This document shows positions 21,305 to 31,429 of a stretch of DNA of 64,000 bases, piece by piece. Position numbers and translations under genes: made by a program. A model generated the notes under the pieces. That model was given only the letters and a program-made list of their open reading frames with translations. It did not search any database and had not been told where the DNA came from. Positions within the stretch are counted from its first letter, which is position 1. Each line of letters begins with the position of its first letter. The stretch comes from Amanita rubescens (lineage: Eukaryota; Basidiomycota; Agaricomycetes; Agaricales; Amanitaceae), in NCBI GenBank assembly GCA_015039365.1, contig WION01000249.1, positions 1 through 64,000 on the forward strand, in the 5' to 3' direction.

Positions 21305-22078
21305 TAGTGTTTCAAAGTCTGGTTGCAACTTTTTAAAAAGACTGGCAACCGGACCGGACTGATAACGGTTGCAACTGGACTGCGGTTGCCAGTCTTGCCA
21401 AATCTGGGTCGGTCCAGTTGCCAGTTGCCTGTTTTGACCAGAAGTCAAAGACCGGTTGCAGACCGGTTGCAACTGGTCTTTTAACTCAATGATTGGAGAG
21501 GCCAGGGGGGTGGATGCAGACTGAAATGTTTGGATGTTGTTGGGCTAAAATTGGATTGGCATGCGAGAAAATATAAAAATACTCCGCCGATGGCAACACC
21601 ACAATGGGCGGAGCTTTTTTCTATTTTTATCTGCTGATAATGGTGTGACAATATGTGAGAAAAGCAGTGAAAATACTCCACCGATGACAATGCTGTGATT
21701 GGCGGAGTATTTTTACTATTTTTTACCAGTCTTTACATTATTGTGTGTGACAATACATGAGAAAAATGGTAGAAATCCTCCGCCAATGACAACACTGTGA
21801 TTGGCGGAGTATTTTCACTATTTCTTTACTATTTTATATTATCATGTGTAACAATATGCAAGAAAAATATCAGTTGCAACCGGTCACCACCAGTTCTGGA
21901 CCAGTCCAAATAAAGACCAGTCCTGAACTGGTTGCCATTTCACTCACAACCATTGGCAACTGGTCCATAGCGGTTTTGGTCCGGTTGCCTGAAATAGCAA
22001 AATTAAAAAGACCGGTCCAGGTCCGGTTGCACCAAAAATGATGCAAAAGACCGGACTGGACCGGACTTTTAAACACTA
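21305..22078. mobile_element. hAT-type MITE B (774 bp)
   Basis: Ends TAGTGTTT..AAACACTA with an exact 8 bp TSD GATGTAAT (21297-21304 and 22079-22086). The subterminal parts are crowded with CCGGTTGC, GACCGG and GGTCCGG words. Its ends match the terminus of the hAT transposase element at 26944, so it is probably a deletion derivative mobilised by that family. Confidence 0.9.
21580..21840. repeat. Three tandem hairpin units inside MITE B
   Basis: Each unit of about 95 bp holds an inverted repeat of CTCCGCC and GGCGGAG around a 22-26 base loop (near 21580, 21680 and 21775), joined by a GTGTGACAATA..GAGAAAA spacer. Confidence 0.75.
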
Positions 22079-22299
22079 GATGTAATTCACCCGAAGCTAC
22101 ACTGAACCGGATATATTGGTTGTGTAGTAGGTAAAGTTACAATGATTATATAATATGTTGACGCGCATTTTGTATCACACGCGTCTCATTAAGTCACAGT
22201 CACTATATACGTAGAATAATGTATGTACATGCATTGCTCAGTTATATACACCCGTTACATTGTCGCTTCTCTGCATCCCAGATCCCAGAATACTTACAA

Positions 22300-23339
22300 C
22301 AATCATGGAAAGTGGCGACAGTCTTGCAGAGCGCCGTGTTGTTTGATGCGTTATCCAAGGTAATCGTGTTCAACTTGCGGCATCATCAGTAGCTGATGAT
22401 CTTATCATGATTCGTCGTTGCTTACCTTTGATTGTTCTGGTGTCCAAATCCCAACACGGTCACACAAAGCGACGAAGTGCCTCACCAAGTTCAAGCCAGA
22501 ATGCTCGCCAGCAATCAATTTGAATCCAACAAGTTCCAATCGCATCTCCCACGTTCCATCTTTCACCTCGATCCAGTGGGCTGTCATCCCAAGGAACCCT
22601 TCCTTCATCGTATCTGCTGGTCGACCACCCGTCCGATGTCGTTGAAATTTTGCCTGGTGCTAACTACGACAACGTCATTATCAAGTTTTTCTGTGCACCG
22701 TTCATCTTACCAGTATGTCCTCTCTCGTCACTTTAACCCATCACTTTAACCCATTCAACAAACTGATTATGGATATATTTGTTAACATCAAATGTACTAG
22801 GTATATCCTTCTTCGTCACGTTTGGCTTCATTGAAACAAGCACATTACGGAATAGGACATTGTTTGCGAGATCTAGGGACTAGAACATGGTGAATTGGAT
22901 GGTATAATCTGTGAGTTCAGTTATTACCTGATCACCACAAGTTATCATCTTAGCAACGGAATCCAGGACAATCTCGTGGTCAAATTCTCACTGTTTTGCG
23001 CTTCCGAACATTGTATTGATCTTCTTTTGTCCATTGCCGTTCACCTTCTTCTCCTCCTCCTTCATCTTCCTCCACAATGGTCATGGAATCGCATGGTGAT
23101 TGACTTCAATGCCACCTTCCTTACACATTTGTTGATATATTGTCCAGTGCTGGCGTATGTGTGCTCGGCAGGACGAGTTGCCGCCGACAAGAAAAGCCTT
23201 TCATATATCTTTTTTTGGTGATTCCTTCCTGAGTGACGGTGAGTAAAGTGATCATACTAGAATTTTCGAGCACTCACCTGCATTTGTTACACCACCTGCC
23301 CACCAAAACTTCCGATTTGTTTTTATTCGTGAATTTGAC
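22300..23339 (-). pseudogene. hAT transposase, second part
   Basis: Minus-strand pieces include the end of a zinc-binding region (VGRWCNKCR), SSCRAHIRQHW with a His-containing finger, IEVNHHAIP, and the start of the RNase H-like core (GMTAHWIEVKDGTWEM, then AGEHSGLNLVRHFVALCDRVGI). These blocks are familiar from agaricomycete hAT transposases. Stops and a frameshift break it, and the catalytic C-terminal half and dimerisation domain are absent, cut off by Gypsy1. A GTGAGT donor near 23277 marks a former intron. Confidence 0.75.
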
Positions 23340-26190
23340 CACCTGTTAAGCCGGCTTAATTAGCCTAATTAGCCAGGGACACCGATTGAGTGTCCTGCTC
23401 TAATTAGCCAGCATTCTGGCTCTACATCACACTTTCAATAATTCTGATAATTATATAGAGAGATTTTGGTTAAGTTGTTTTTCCCACAACTAAAAATGAG
23501 GGTATTACCATTTCTGGAAGGTGGGGGATATGTTTGCACATGTTATCACAACTCAGGAATAAGGGATAATTGCATTATTTGGTAAGATAGGCAGATTCCA
23601 AATAAGGTAAGCAATGTCAGGATACCTTTTTTGACAAGTGTGAGCATATAAAGAAGCTTGTTCCCATGGTTGTTTGGCAGTGTTTTTATGGGAAAATGAT
23701 ATGGGTATCATCAGGCAACATTTCTTTTACAGATTTTGACAAGAGGGTTGTGATGGCAGGCAAGCATGTGATCCCATACAGTGTGGGGGTGTATGAGATG
23801 AGAGCAGGTGACATGCCTATGTTAAAAATGCAAAAGCATTTAAAACCGTGTTTTGCAAATATCTTGTGTTTGGCCTTGTTTGGGAATATAATTCTTGTAC
23901 CACCTTGATCACATGATTTTTCCGGATTTTTCAAGATTTTTTGGCAGCCTTTCAAATTTTCAACACAAAGCATTTAAAACAGTATTTTGCAAATATCTTG
24001 AGTTTGGCATTGTTTGGCATGTGCATTTCCACACCACTCTGATCACATGATTTTTCTGCATTTTTCACAATTTTTTCAATCTTTTTCCCATGGTCATACA
24101 GTACTAGTAGTATTACAAATGAGACTACAAAGACTACATTAAAAAGTGCGGATTCCAAATGGTCAAATTTGTAAAAAGGAAATTGTCCAGTGGCGGATTT
24201 CCAAAAATGGAAATAGCGCCCTTCGGACTTGCCATTTTGGGACATATCTGCTCACTGTTGCTGATGATGACCAGCAAGAAATGGCAATATCTCCCTTAAT
24301 ACTGAATGTTTTTGTGGTGCTTTTTTTGGAGCATATTCCTTATATGTATATGCACCTATCCACCATGTTAAAATGCAAAAAGAGTGAGTGGTTTCTGTCA
24401 GAATGCAACATGTCTTGCTCACTGTTGACAACAGTGAGGAGCAACAAATGACAATATCTCCATCAATACTGGTTATTTCTGTGGCGCTTTTTTTGGTATG
24501 TCCCCATTAGGGATATAGGAAGGTGTTTGGCATGTCAGAATACAAATAGTATGTACCAATCATGCCACAAATGAAATTGGTGTGCTCACTGTCTGCCATG
24601 ATGAGCAGCCATATCTCCACCAAAACAAGATCTTTCTGTGGCGCTTTTTTTGATTTGGGATCACACATAACAAAGATAAACATTGGGAGGGTCACAACAG
24701 AGGATCCCTAGGCAAGATCAAGTGGAATGTCCCATTTATCCTGACATGTCAACTTGTCAGCCACTCTTTCTGTATCATGTTCAGACATTTATCATGAAAC
24801 TGAAAGTTACACATTAATCAGCAGGGCAATCTCCTTCCAGACACCCTGAATGACACTCTGTTATCATAAGAAATCAAAATCCAAAACAGCGCCACAAAAA
24901 GATCTTGTTTTGGTGGAGATATGGCTGCTCATCATGGCAGACAGTGAGCACACCAATTTTATTTATGGCTGATTGGTACATACTATTTGCATTCTGACAT
25001 TCCAAGTGCCTTCCTATATGCCTAATAGGGAAATACCAAAAAAAGCGCCACAGAAATAACCAGTATTGATGGAGATATTGTCATTTGTTGCTCCTCACTG
25101 TTGTCAACAGTGAGCAAGACATGTTGCATTCTGACAGAAACCACTCACTCTTTTTGCATTCTAACATGGTGGATAGGTGCACATACATATAAGGAATATG
25201 TTCCAAAAAAAGCGCCACAAAAACATTCAGTATTAAGGGAGATATTGCCATTTCTTGCTGGTCATCATCAGCAACAGTGAGCAGATATGTCCCAAAATGG
25301 CAAGTCCGAAGGGCGCTATTTCCATTTTTGGAAATCCGCCACTGGACAATTTCCTTTTTACAAATTTGACCATTTGGAATCCGCACTTTTTAATGTAGTC
25401 TTTGTAGTCTCATTTGTAATACTACTAGTACTATGTGACCGTGGGAAAAAGATTGAAAAAATTGTGAAAAATGCAGAAAAATCATGTGATCAGAGTGGTG
25501 TGGAAATGAACATGCCAAACAATGCCAAACTCAAGATATTTGCAAAATACTGTTTTAAATGCTTTGTGTTGAAAATTTGAAAGGCTGCCAAAAAATCTTG
25601 AAAAATCTGGAAAAATCATGTGATCAAGGTGGTGCAAGAATTATATTCCCAAACAAGGCCAAACACAAGATATTTGCAAAATACTGTTTTAAATGCTTTT
25701 GCATTTTTAACATAGGCATGTCACCTGCTCTCATCTCATACACCCCCACACTGTATGGGATCACATGCTTGCCTGCCATCACAACCCTCTTGTCAAAATC
25801 TGTAAAAGAAATGTTGCCTGATGATACCCATATCATTTTCCCATAAAAACACTGCCAAACAACCATGGGAACAAGCTTCTTTATATGCTCACACTTGTCA
25901 AAAAAGGTATCCTGACATTGCTTACCTTATTTGGAATCTGCCTATCTTACCAAATAATGCAATTATCCCTTATTCCTGAGTTGTGATAACATGTGCAAAC
26001 ATATCCCCCACCTTCCAGAAATGGTAATACCCTCATTTTTAGTTGTGGGAAAAACAACTTAACCAAAATCTCTCTATATAATTATCAGAATTATTGAAAG
26101 TGACGTAGAGCCAGAATGCTGGCTAATTAGAGCAGGACACTCAATCGGTGTCCCTGGCTAATTAGGCGGATTAAGCTGGCTTAACAGGTG
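23340..26190. mobile_element. Foldback element: 2.85 kb near-perfect inverted repeat with KDZ-like ends
   Basis: It starts CACCTGTTAAGCC and ends GGCTTAACAGGTG, with an exact 8 bp TSD AATTTGAC (23332-23339 and 26191-26198). The two arms (about 23340-24662 and 24870-26190) are near-identical reverse complements around a 200 bp spacer. There is no transposase. The CACCTG ends and 8 bp TSD match the KDZ element here, suggesting KDZ mobilisation. It interrupts the hAT transposase. Confidence 0.9.
24240..24662. repeat. Tandem units of about 165 bp in the foldback arm
   Basis: TGCTCACTGT followed by a CAATATCTCC-like block and GTGGCGCTTTTTTTG recur three times (ends near 24329, 24495, 24651). The mirrored arm repeats them at about 24885-25290. 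Confidence 0.75.
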
Positions 26191-26198
26191 AATTTGAC

Positions 26199-26822
26199 AG
26201 TCAACTTTTCCGAAAATATAAGCAGCAAGTCCTGCGTGGTGTCATCCTTCTTAGCAAGAGTTTCGAGGGTTGCCATCGCAATGCCATCAACATCTTCAGA
26301 CTCCTATGGTGTTTGTTCAGTAAGTACAACGTAACTATTATGAAATGTGAGGTACCTGATGATCTTCATCTGATTCTTCAAGGCCGCTAGCAATAGAAAC
26401 CTCTTCTGCCACTGGCTCTTCCTCATTCGATGTCAATGTCTTCTGGATCAATTGATCGCTTCCTCTGGTGCTTCACCTTCTTGCGGGACCGAGAATGCGT
26501 GGGATCTGTGCTCGAGTCTGAATCAGAGCCGCTATTGTCTGCAGCTTGTTTCTTTCCGGCTGTGGCCCATCATGCTGGTTTCGAAGACTGTGCTTTCCGT
26601 GAAGGTGGTGCCTGCTGTTGTCTCGCATTGCCGCTCTTCGATTTAGAGTTGGATTTAGTCATCACTGCAGGACAACGTGGCACAACCAATTCCGCTACTA
26701 TTTGTAGTAGCCTTGTTTGGTTTGATGTGTATTTAGGCTCAGCTGTGAATTTGATTCCATTGAGACTCCGTCATACTGAGTTAGCAGTAGCTTTTTTTCT
26801 GTTGAAGGACTGCTCAATGTGA
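26199..26822 (-). pseudogene. hAT transposase, N-terminal part
   Basis: The minus-strand reading starts near 26660 (MTKSNSKSKSGNARQQQ) with a Ser/Lys/Asp-rich basic leader, then acidic segments. A short intron probably lies near 26300-26355. It ends at SEKLTVKF, where the foldback element interrupts it; the frame resumes on the other side at 23331. The leader probably precedes a BED-type zinc finger. Confidence 0.6.
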
Positions 26823-26974
26823 GACCGACGACCACTCAATTAGGCAGGTACCTCAGACCGAAACTGGGTCCGGCTTGATTTCGGTTACAGTCTGGTCTAA
26901 TTTTGGTCTTTTTCGGTCCTAATGGACCGGACTTTAAAACACTAAACATACACTCACTCTGCTGAGGTAGCATT

Positions 26975-27087
26975 TCAATTCATCCGCGCTCTAGGTCCAT
27001 TCATCTTCACCTCACCTCCCTTTTTTGCAGCCTTACCTTTCACCTTAACAGTATGGTCCTTCTTCAATCTTTCCATGCCTGTTGATG
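26975..27087 (-). pseudogene. C-terminal fragment of an unidentified gene (gene A)
   Basis: The minus-strand frame MERLKKDHTVKVKGKAAKKG..RARMN ends at TGA 26977-26975. It is continuous with the fragment at 34812 onward when the LTR element and one CAGAC are removed. The tail is highly basic, nuclear-signal-like. Function unknown. Confidence 0.55.
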
Positions 27088-27092
27088 CAGAC

Positions 27093-27306
27093 TGTAACAG
27101 GTAGCCCGTTACCGTGCTCGATCTCTCTCCATCTTGTATATATTCCTAGTTACCATATATAGTATTCATGACTGATGTGATGTGCGACCTATAGAGGGCA
27201 TCACCAACATGTACAAACAACTTTACTCTCTACTCGATACATGAACAATACTACTTGATTCAGTGTACTTCAAGTGGCAAGACTTTATCACGGTACACCT
27301 GTGACA
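27093..27306 (+). repeat. 5' LTR of the LARD-like element (214 bp)
   Basis: TG..CA ends. Same sequence as 33080-33123 plus 34638-34806 with a few substitutions. Confidence 0.9.
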
Positions 27307-27372
27307 CTTTTTTACACTTTCAAGAGAGTGTATCGAGGCATAGCCTCAAAATCCCAATAAGGAAATCTCGAC

Positions 27373-27729
27373 ATGCCTATTCAGGCTGAGTCTCGAAATC
27401 CGAGACTCGTTTTGCAACTAGGAGCACCCCGAGGCTCCTATAACACCAAAGACCCCCCAGAGCTTGGTTCCCGAGGGACCCCAGGCTCCCAAGAGGCTCT
27501 CCCGAGCTTCTCAAACTTCTTAGAGCACTTCTACCTGGAGGCTCTATTTCATTACTTAAATGGACGAGAGACCCTGAAACGGGAGCTCTCCATCTTTCAC
27601 GTGGCTCAACCGAGAGTCATGGAGATGGCTCAGCATGAGCCCAATCCTGTGGTACAGTGCTGCATGATGCAGGCCGATCACAACCAGCTCGTAGCCTTTT
27701 ACAAGGGAGAACTAAGCTCTCTGAAATGA
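27373..27729 (+). CDS. LARD-like element ORF a, unidentified (118 aa)
   Basis: It opens 67 bp after the LTR with MPIQAESRNPRLVLQLGAPR and continues with a helical segment (FLEHFYLEALFHYLNGRETL). The position suits a gag-like N-terminus, but no capsid motif is visible. Its ends lie on hairpins (27388-27408, 27714-27735). Translation is unproven. Confidence 0.35.
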   Translation: MPIQAESRNPRLVLQLGAPRGSYNTKDPPELGSRGTPGSQEALPSFSNFLEHFYLEALFHYLNGRETLKRELSIFHVAQPRVMEMAQHEPNPVVQCCMMQADHNQLVAFYKGELSSLK

Positions 27730-27940
27730 GAGCTTTATACTCAATACGAATGGAAGTACAATGACTTCCGTCATAAGCAATTACTACTTGAGGTCGAACG
27801 TGAGGCTAAACACACACGAAGCAAGGCCTCAACAAGGCCATCTATTGAAAGTGCGACATTAAAGCCCATGCGCATGCCCATCCTCCTAAGCCCTGCACGG
27901 ACGGTTCCCTGAGAAAGAATCCGCCCAGGAGCATCTCTCA

Positions 27941-28384
27941 ATGATGGCCAGTCCGAGAGTCTCAAATCCCGAGACTCAGATTCCCCAAGAACGAGTGCAA
28001 CTGTCTCGTTCTGAGGTCATTCCGAGCTCTGCGGAGCCGGACCCTGTCCCTGCACCTCAAGGACTCAAGACGAGCCCTCCGAGTGTTGCCTGCAAGCCTT
28101 CTCCGGTTTGTAATTCCACGACCAAAGGACCTAGGCCCCTTAATTCAGCCTATGAGACAGGTCTAGTGTCCATTTCCCGGTCTTTGCCTCACCCCAGTGT
28201 GCACATAAAGCTGTTAGAGCAGTTGGCTACAGCCATTCTAAGTAGAGAACCTCCAAAGGGAAGTTCTCTAATGGGTATTACACCCTCCACCCGAGTCGTC
28301 TCGGTTCCCTCTTCTAAATGCGGGAGCACTCGCATGCCCAGGAAACCGCCTGATAAGAAAGTTGAAGTTAGCTTGGAAAAATGA
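27941..28384 (+). CDS. LARD-like element ORF b, unidentified (147 aa)
   Basis: Pro/Ser-rich, hydrophilic, no recognised domain. Separated from ORF a by a stop and 200 bp of sequence with open stretches in other frames. It could be one decayed reading frame with ORFs a and c. Confidence 0.3.
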   Translation: MMASPRVSNPETQIPQERVQLSRSEVIPSSAEPDPVPAPQGLKTSPPSVACKPSPVCNSTTKGPRPLNSAYETGLVSISRSLPHPSVHIKLLEQLATAILSREPPKGSSLMGITPSTRVVSVPSSKCGSTRMPRKPPDKKVEVSLEK

Positions 28385-28441
28385 ACGAGTGCATTTAGAC
28401 ACTCACCTGTTCATAAAGCAGCCCCCACGCTGCTGAAATCC

Positions 28442-28912
28442 TTGCCCGACTCCTATATACGGGTCCCGACCGCTTCTTCTTCCAAAGACGAGGCTTCTCT
28501 GCCTTCACGGGCAAATTCAACACTGCGCACATCAAATATTGCCAAAACGCGTCGGGTAGTGAGCAAGACGGCTCACCATAATAAGATAGAGACTCCTTTG
28601 AGAGTCTCCCGAGAGTTCTCTTCGCCGTGGTCTGGTAAAACACCATGTGCGAGTGGTCTAGAACGCGTCAATGCATGTTCTAATGCAGATGCAGTACCTG
28701 CCGGGCAAGCTTCAATTCTTTCTTCTTCTGAGGTGGAGGAGAGATGGCCAGTTCCTTATGCCGTCGTCAACAGAATAATGGGAAAGAACGGAAAGACGCA
28801 CTCACCACTTAACAATGCAGTTCTCTCACTGCGTAATCCCTTGCCGCCTGTCCCCAGGACAGCTCCGCGCCGTCTTCTCTGTCTTCCCTGTCTTCTTCCC
28901 AAGCGAATCTGA
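28442..28912 (+). CDS. LARD-like element ORF c, unidentified (156 aa)
   Basis: Ser/Arg-rich, no recognised domain. Contains hairpins at 28559-28576 and 28589-28608. Part of a series of diverged modules each with a GTCRTYARYA-like word about 35-45 bp before ACTCACC. Confidence 0.3.
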   Translation: MPDSYIRVPTASSSKDEASLPSRANSTLRTSNIAKTRRVVSKTAHHNKIETPLRVSREFSSPWSGKTPCASGLERVNACSNADAVPAGQASILSSSEVEERWPVPYAVVNRIMGKNGKTHSPLNNAVLSLRNPLPPVPRTAPRRLLCLPCLLPKRI

Positions 28913-29490
28913 AGTCCTGTGCATCAAACGTCATTAGTACGCATCAAGTAGCAAAAACAGCGACTCACTTGAACCCCAAAGCTCGGGCTTCATCTCGAGT
29001 CTCCCATTCTCTCGCTTTGCCACTGCTTGATAAATTGCTGCACCTGGCGATCTCGGTACAACATACTCCTAGTGTCATAAGTCCCAAAGCCACAGTGAGC
29101 TTGAACGCCCATCTGAAGGTCGAGACTTGTTCGAGAGTCTCACTTGAAGCCACTACTCCGTGATTTGGAAAAATACCTTCCGCAGGCAATATAGAATGCT
29201 CCGATGAGCATTCTAATGTGAATATAGGGCCTGCTGTTGAGCAAGCCCTAACTTCTCTCTTGGCTGAGGTGGGGGAGAGACGACGAGTCACTGACACCAT
29301 CGTCAGTATACATAATGGAGAAAAGGAAGATGCATACTCACCTAATCCCTTGACAACCTCCACAATGCAAGCTTCCACTCCGTCCGTCCCTCCTACATGT
29401 GCAGTACCCCTTTGTCAACCTCCGGATGACTCAACACCACCTAATAAGGTGATATCTGGTTGACACGATGCGAATGTCATCAACAAGGCT

Positions 29491-30822
29491 TTGGGAATAC
29501 ATAACCTGCACTCACCAAGTTTCGAGACCGCTCGGAAGCGGTCTAACCATTCCAACAATCCCTTTTCTATTGAAGGGGAAGGGCAGCTCACGAGAGCTGC
29601 TGCTTATATTCAAGCGCGTTCTAAACGTCGTTCTTCAGCATTTGATGAGTTCCCTCATGGTCATAGTTCCAAGGTGCCGCCTGACAAGCCATCGGAGTTC
29701 ACATCGGTAGGAATTGTATTGCGACGTCTAGAAATAGATGTCGTCAATAGAGAAACAAAGGCAAGCGTAACACGTACCTCGCCTTTTCATCATCCCGAGA
29801 GCCCAAAGCTCTCCTGCCCATTGTTGGAAACAACTCCTGAGTTACCGGCCTCAGCTTTTGTTACTCCAGTTGTGGATAGCAATGAAATGAAGGCACGACA
29901 GTTTAAAATGACTGTCAAGACTGATAGATGCTCTCCAAGTGAGCATCTAGAGACTGGGCATTCGGTCTCGAAAGGGCCGGCTATTCCGACGCTAACAAAA
30001 GCTTCGAGACTTGTTTGCGAGAGTCTCGTGAGTGGCTGGAATGTCATTCAGGACGGTGTCGTATGTTTTGCTGTCCTGCAAGAAACTTCGGCAGCAGACA
30101 AAGCTGCTGATGTGCTTCAACAACCTAATGAGGTGATAACTCCACTTCAAGAGCTGAATATCTTCAGCAATGACGATATAAGCGTGCGCTCACGCTTACC
30201 TACTTCCTTGATGACCCCCATATCACCAATGGGCTCATCTGCCTGCTGTCTACAGGCTCCTTCTCCTCGACAGCCAGGTCTTGTGCCTGGTGAAATGTTG
30301 CCGAAGTGTCCCAAAGACAGAGACTTTGAACAACGTCTTCACGATGTCATTAGTGGGGGAGGGATGGTGAGCCCAAATACGCGCTCACCTGAGTCCACGA
30401 CAGAGAGTTCTATGCTCTCTCATCCACAATACGAGCTCGCATCGTATCAGCACAATAGAGCTGTCGAAGTTGTTCCAATACAGCTTGAGACTCCGAGAGC
30501 CAATTTGCCCCCTACGGAGTATTTGGAGCCCGTTTCAATGCTTGCTAGACCTACGTGTGACACGTATAAAGATGGGTCTAGGGAATGTTGTTCCGTACAG
30601 CCCGATGAGTCTGTAAAGACTGTTAGATGTTCATTCGAACATCTAGAGACCGCGGAAGTCTTGATAGAGGTTGAACAGCCTCTAGACTCCACCAAACGAC
30701 AGCCAGAGCTATTGGTTGTCAGTAAAACAGAAACAAGTGCACGTCTGCACTCACCTATTCCCTCAATGGCCCTCACGCCATTTGCTCTCTCGCCTGCCAT
30801 CCTGTCGCAGGCTGATTCCTGA
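29491..30822 (+). CDS. LARD-like element ORF d, unidentified repeat protein (443 aa)
   Basis: The longest intact frame of the element. Hydrophilic, Ser/Pro/Thr/Glu-rich, with no membrane segment. It contains a diverged internal repeat: RCSPSEHLETGHSV (about residue 146) and RCSFEHLETAEVL (about residue 378). Both repeats are encoded on perfect DNA hairpins (29925-29949 and 30624-30645). No enzyme motif. Function unknown; it may be a structural or accessory protein, or non-coding sequence that happens to be open. Confidence 0.4.
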   Translation: MGIHNLHSPSFETARKRSNHSNNPFSIEGEGQLTRAAAYIQARSKRRSSAFDEFPHGHSSKVPPDKPSEFTSVGIVLRRLEIDVVNRETKASVTRTSPFHHPESPKLSCPLLETTPELPASAFVTPVVDSNEMKARQFKMTVKTDRCSPSEHLETGHSVSKGPAIPTLTKASRLVCESLVSGWNVIQDGVVCFAVLQETSAADKAADVLQQPNEVITPLQELNIFSNDDISVRSRLPTSLMTPISPMGSSACCLQAPSPRQPGLVPGEMLPKCPKDRDFEQRLHDVISGGGMVSPNTRSPESTTESSMLSHPQYELASYQHNRAVEVVPIQLETPRANLPPTEYLEPVSMLARPTCDTYKDGSRECCSVQPDESVKTVRCSFEHLETAEVLIEVEQPLDSTKRQPELLVVSKTETSARLHSPIPSMALTPFALSPAILSQADS

Positions 30823-31429
30823 ATATGAGGCTTGACCAGCTAGACTTGAGGCCCCCGGACGACGGAGGCTCTCGACGGTATCTGTATGGTGCCGTTAACA
30901 TGAAGTTCGCCTCAGGTGAAGTTGTACGACACTCACCGGAGTGTTGGGTGGCTTGTAGACCACCTATTCCCAAGCCCGTTTCTCCTCAGGCTTATTCCTG
31001 CCATGTTCAGAACGTTGAGCGTCGGCAGTGGGCTCGTCGTGAACCACCAAACGTTGCAGTTGCATCTAAATGACATAACCACAGTGTCGTTAGTATGGAA
31101 TTCAAATCGAGTGCCTTAAAGCACTTACCGTTGGCTCAGGCAGTCACTGTACTGCATAACCCACATGCAGATTTGCTGCAGACATCGAACTTTCGCTGTC
31201 TGAGTCTTGAGCTCATTCAGCGGGTTCTTAAGCCGCCTAATTGGGCAGCTTATGGGCAGCTTCTATGCGAAGCCGTCAATACTCTGAATGAAGGGGTGGG
31301 CTCCGTCACATACCTTGGCTGGAACACGACGACACCTTGTCGTCCTCCATATGTTCCTCGTCTCCGTGGTCCTTGCCTCTTACTGCAGGTTGTGGACGCC
31401 GGATGTCGCCTTGTCCCCATTTGATTGAA

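Larger units (their letters stand above)
1577..22259 (-). mobile_element. Gypsy1: truncated Ty3/gypsy LTR retrotransposon hosting nested insertions
   Basis: On the minus strand the order is 5' LTR (right end), gag, protease, reverse transcriptase, which is the Ty3/gypsy order. The 3' end is missing: coding stops at about 1577, just before the YxDD motif, so RNase H, integrase and 3' LTR are gone. The KDZ transposon at 5763-20290 interrupts gag, and two MITEs interrupt the LTR. Without the insertions about 4.5 kb of Gypsy1 remain. The sequence right of the LTR is a hAT transposase remnant, so Gypsy1 probably landed in or beside that element. Confidence 0.85.
20437..22259 (-). repeat. Gypsy1 5' LTR interrupted by two MITEs
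   Basis: On the minus strand it begins TGTAACGGGTG at 22259 and ends GGTTGTTACA at 20437. Without the two insertions and their TSD copies it is about 255 bp. The TG..CA ends and its position next to the gag leader identify it as the 5' LTR. Confidence 0.85.
22260..26944 (-). mobile_element. hAT DNA transposon, truncated at its 3' end
   Basis: On the minus strand it begins TAGTGTTTTAAAGTCCGG at 26944, the same terminus as MITEs B and C. It carries a hAT-type transposase reading away from that end. The other terminus is missing where Gypsy1 begins at 22259. The foldback element at 23340-26190 splits it. Confidence 0.7.

Noticed and set aside
21585..21835. Integron attC-like hairpins
   Set aside because: The hairpins lie inside a hAT MITE with its own TSD in a fungal genome; no integrase or core-site pattern.
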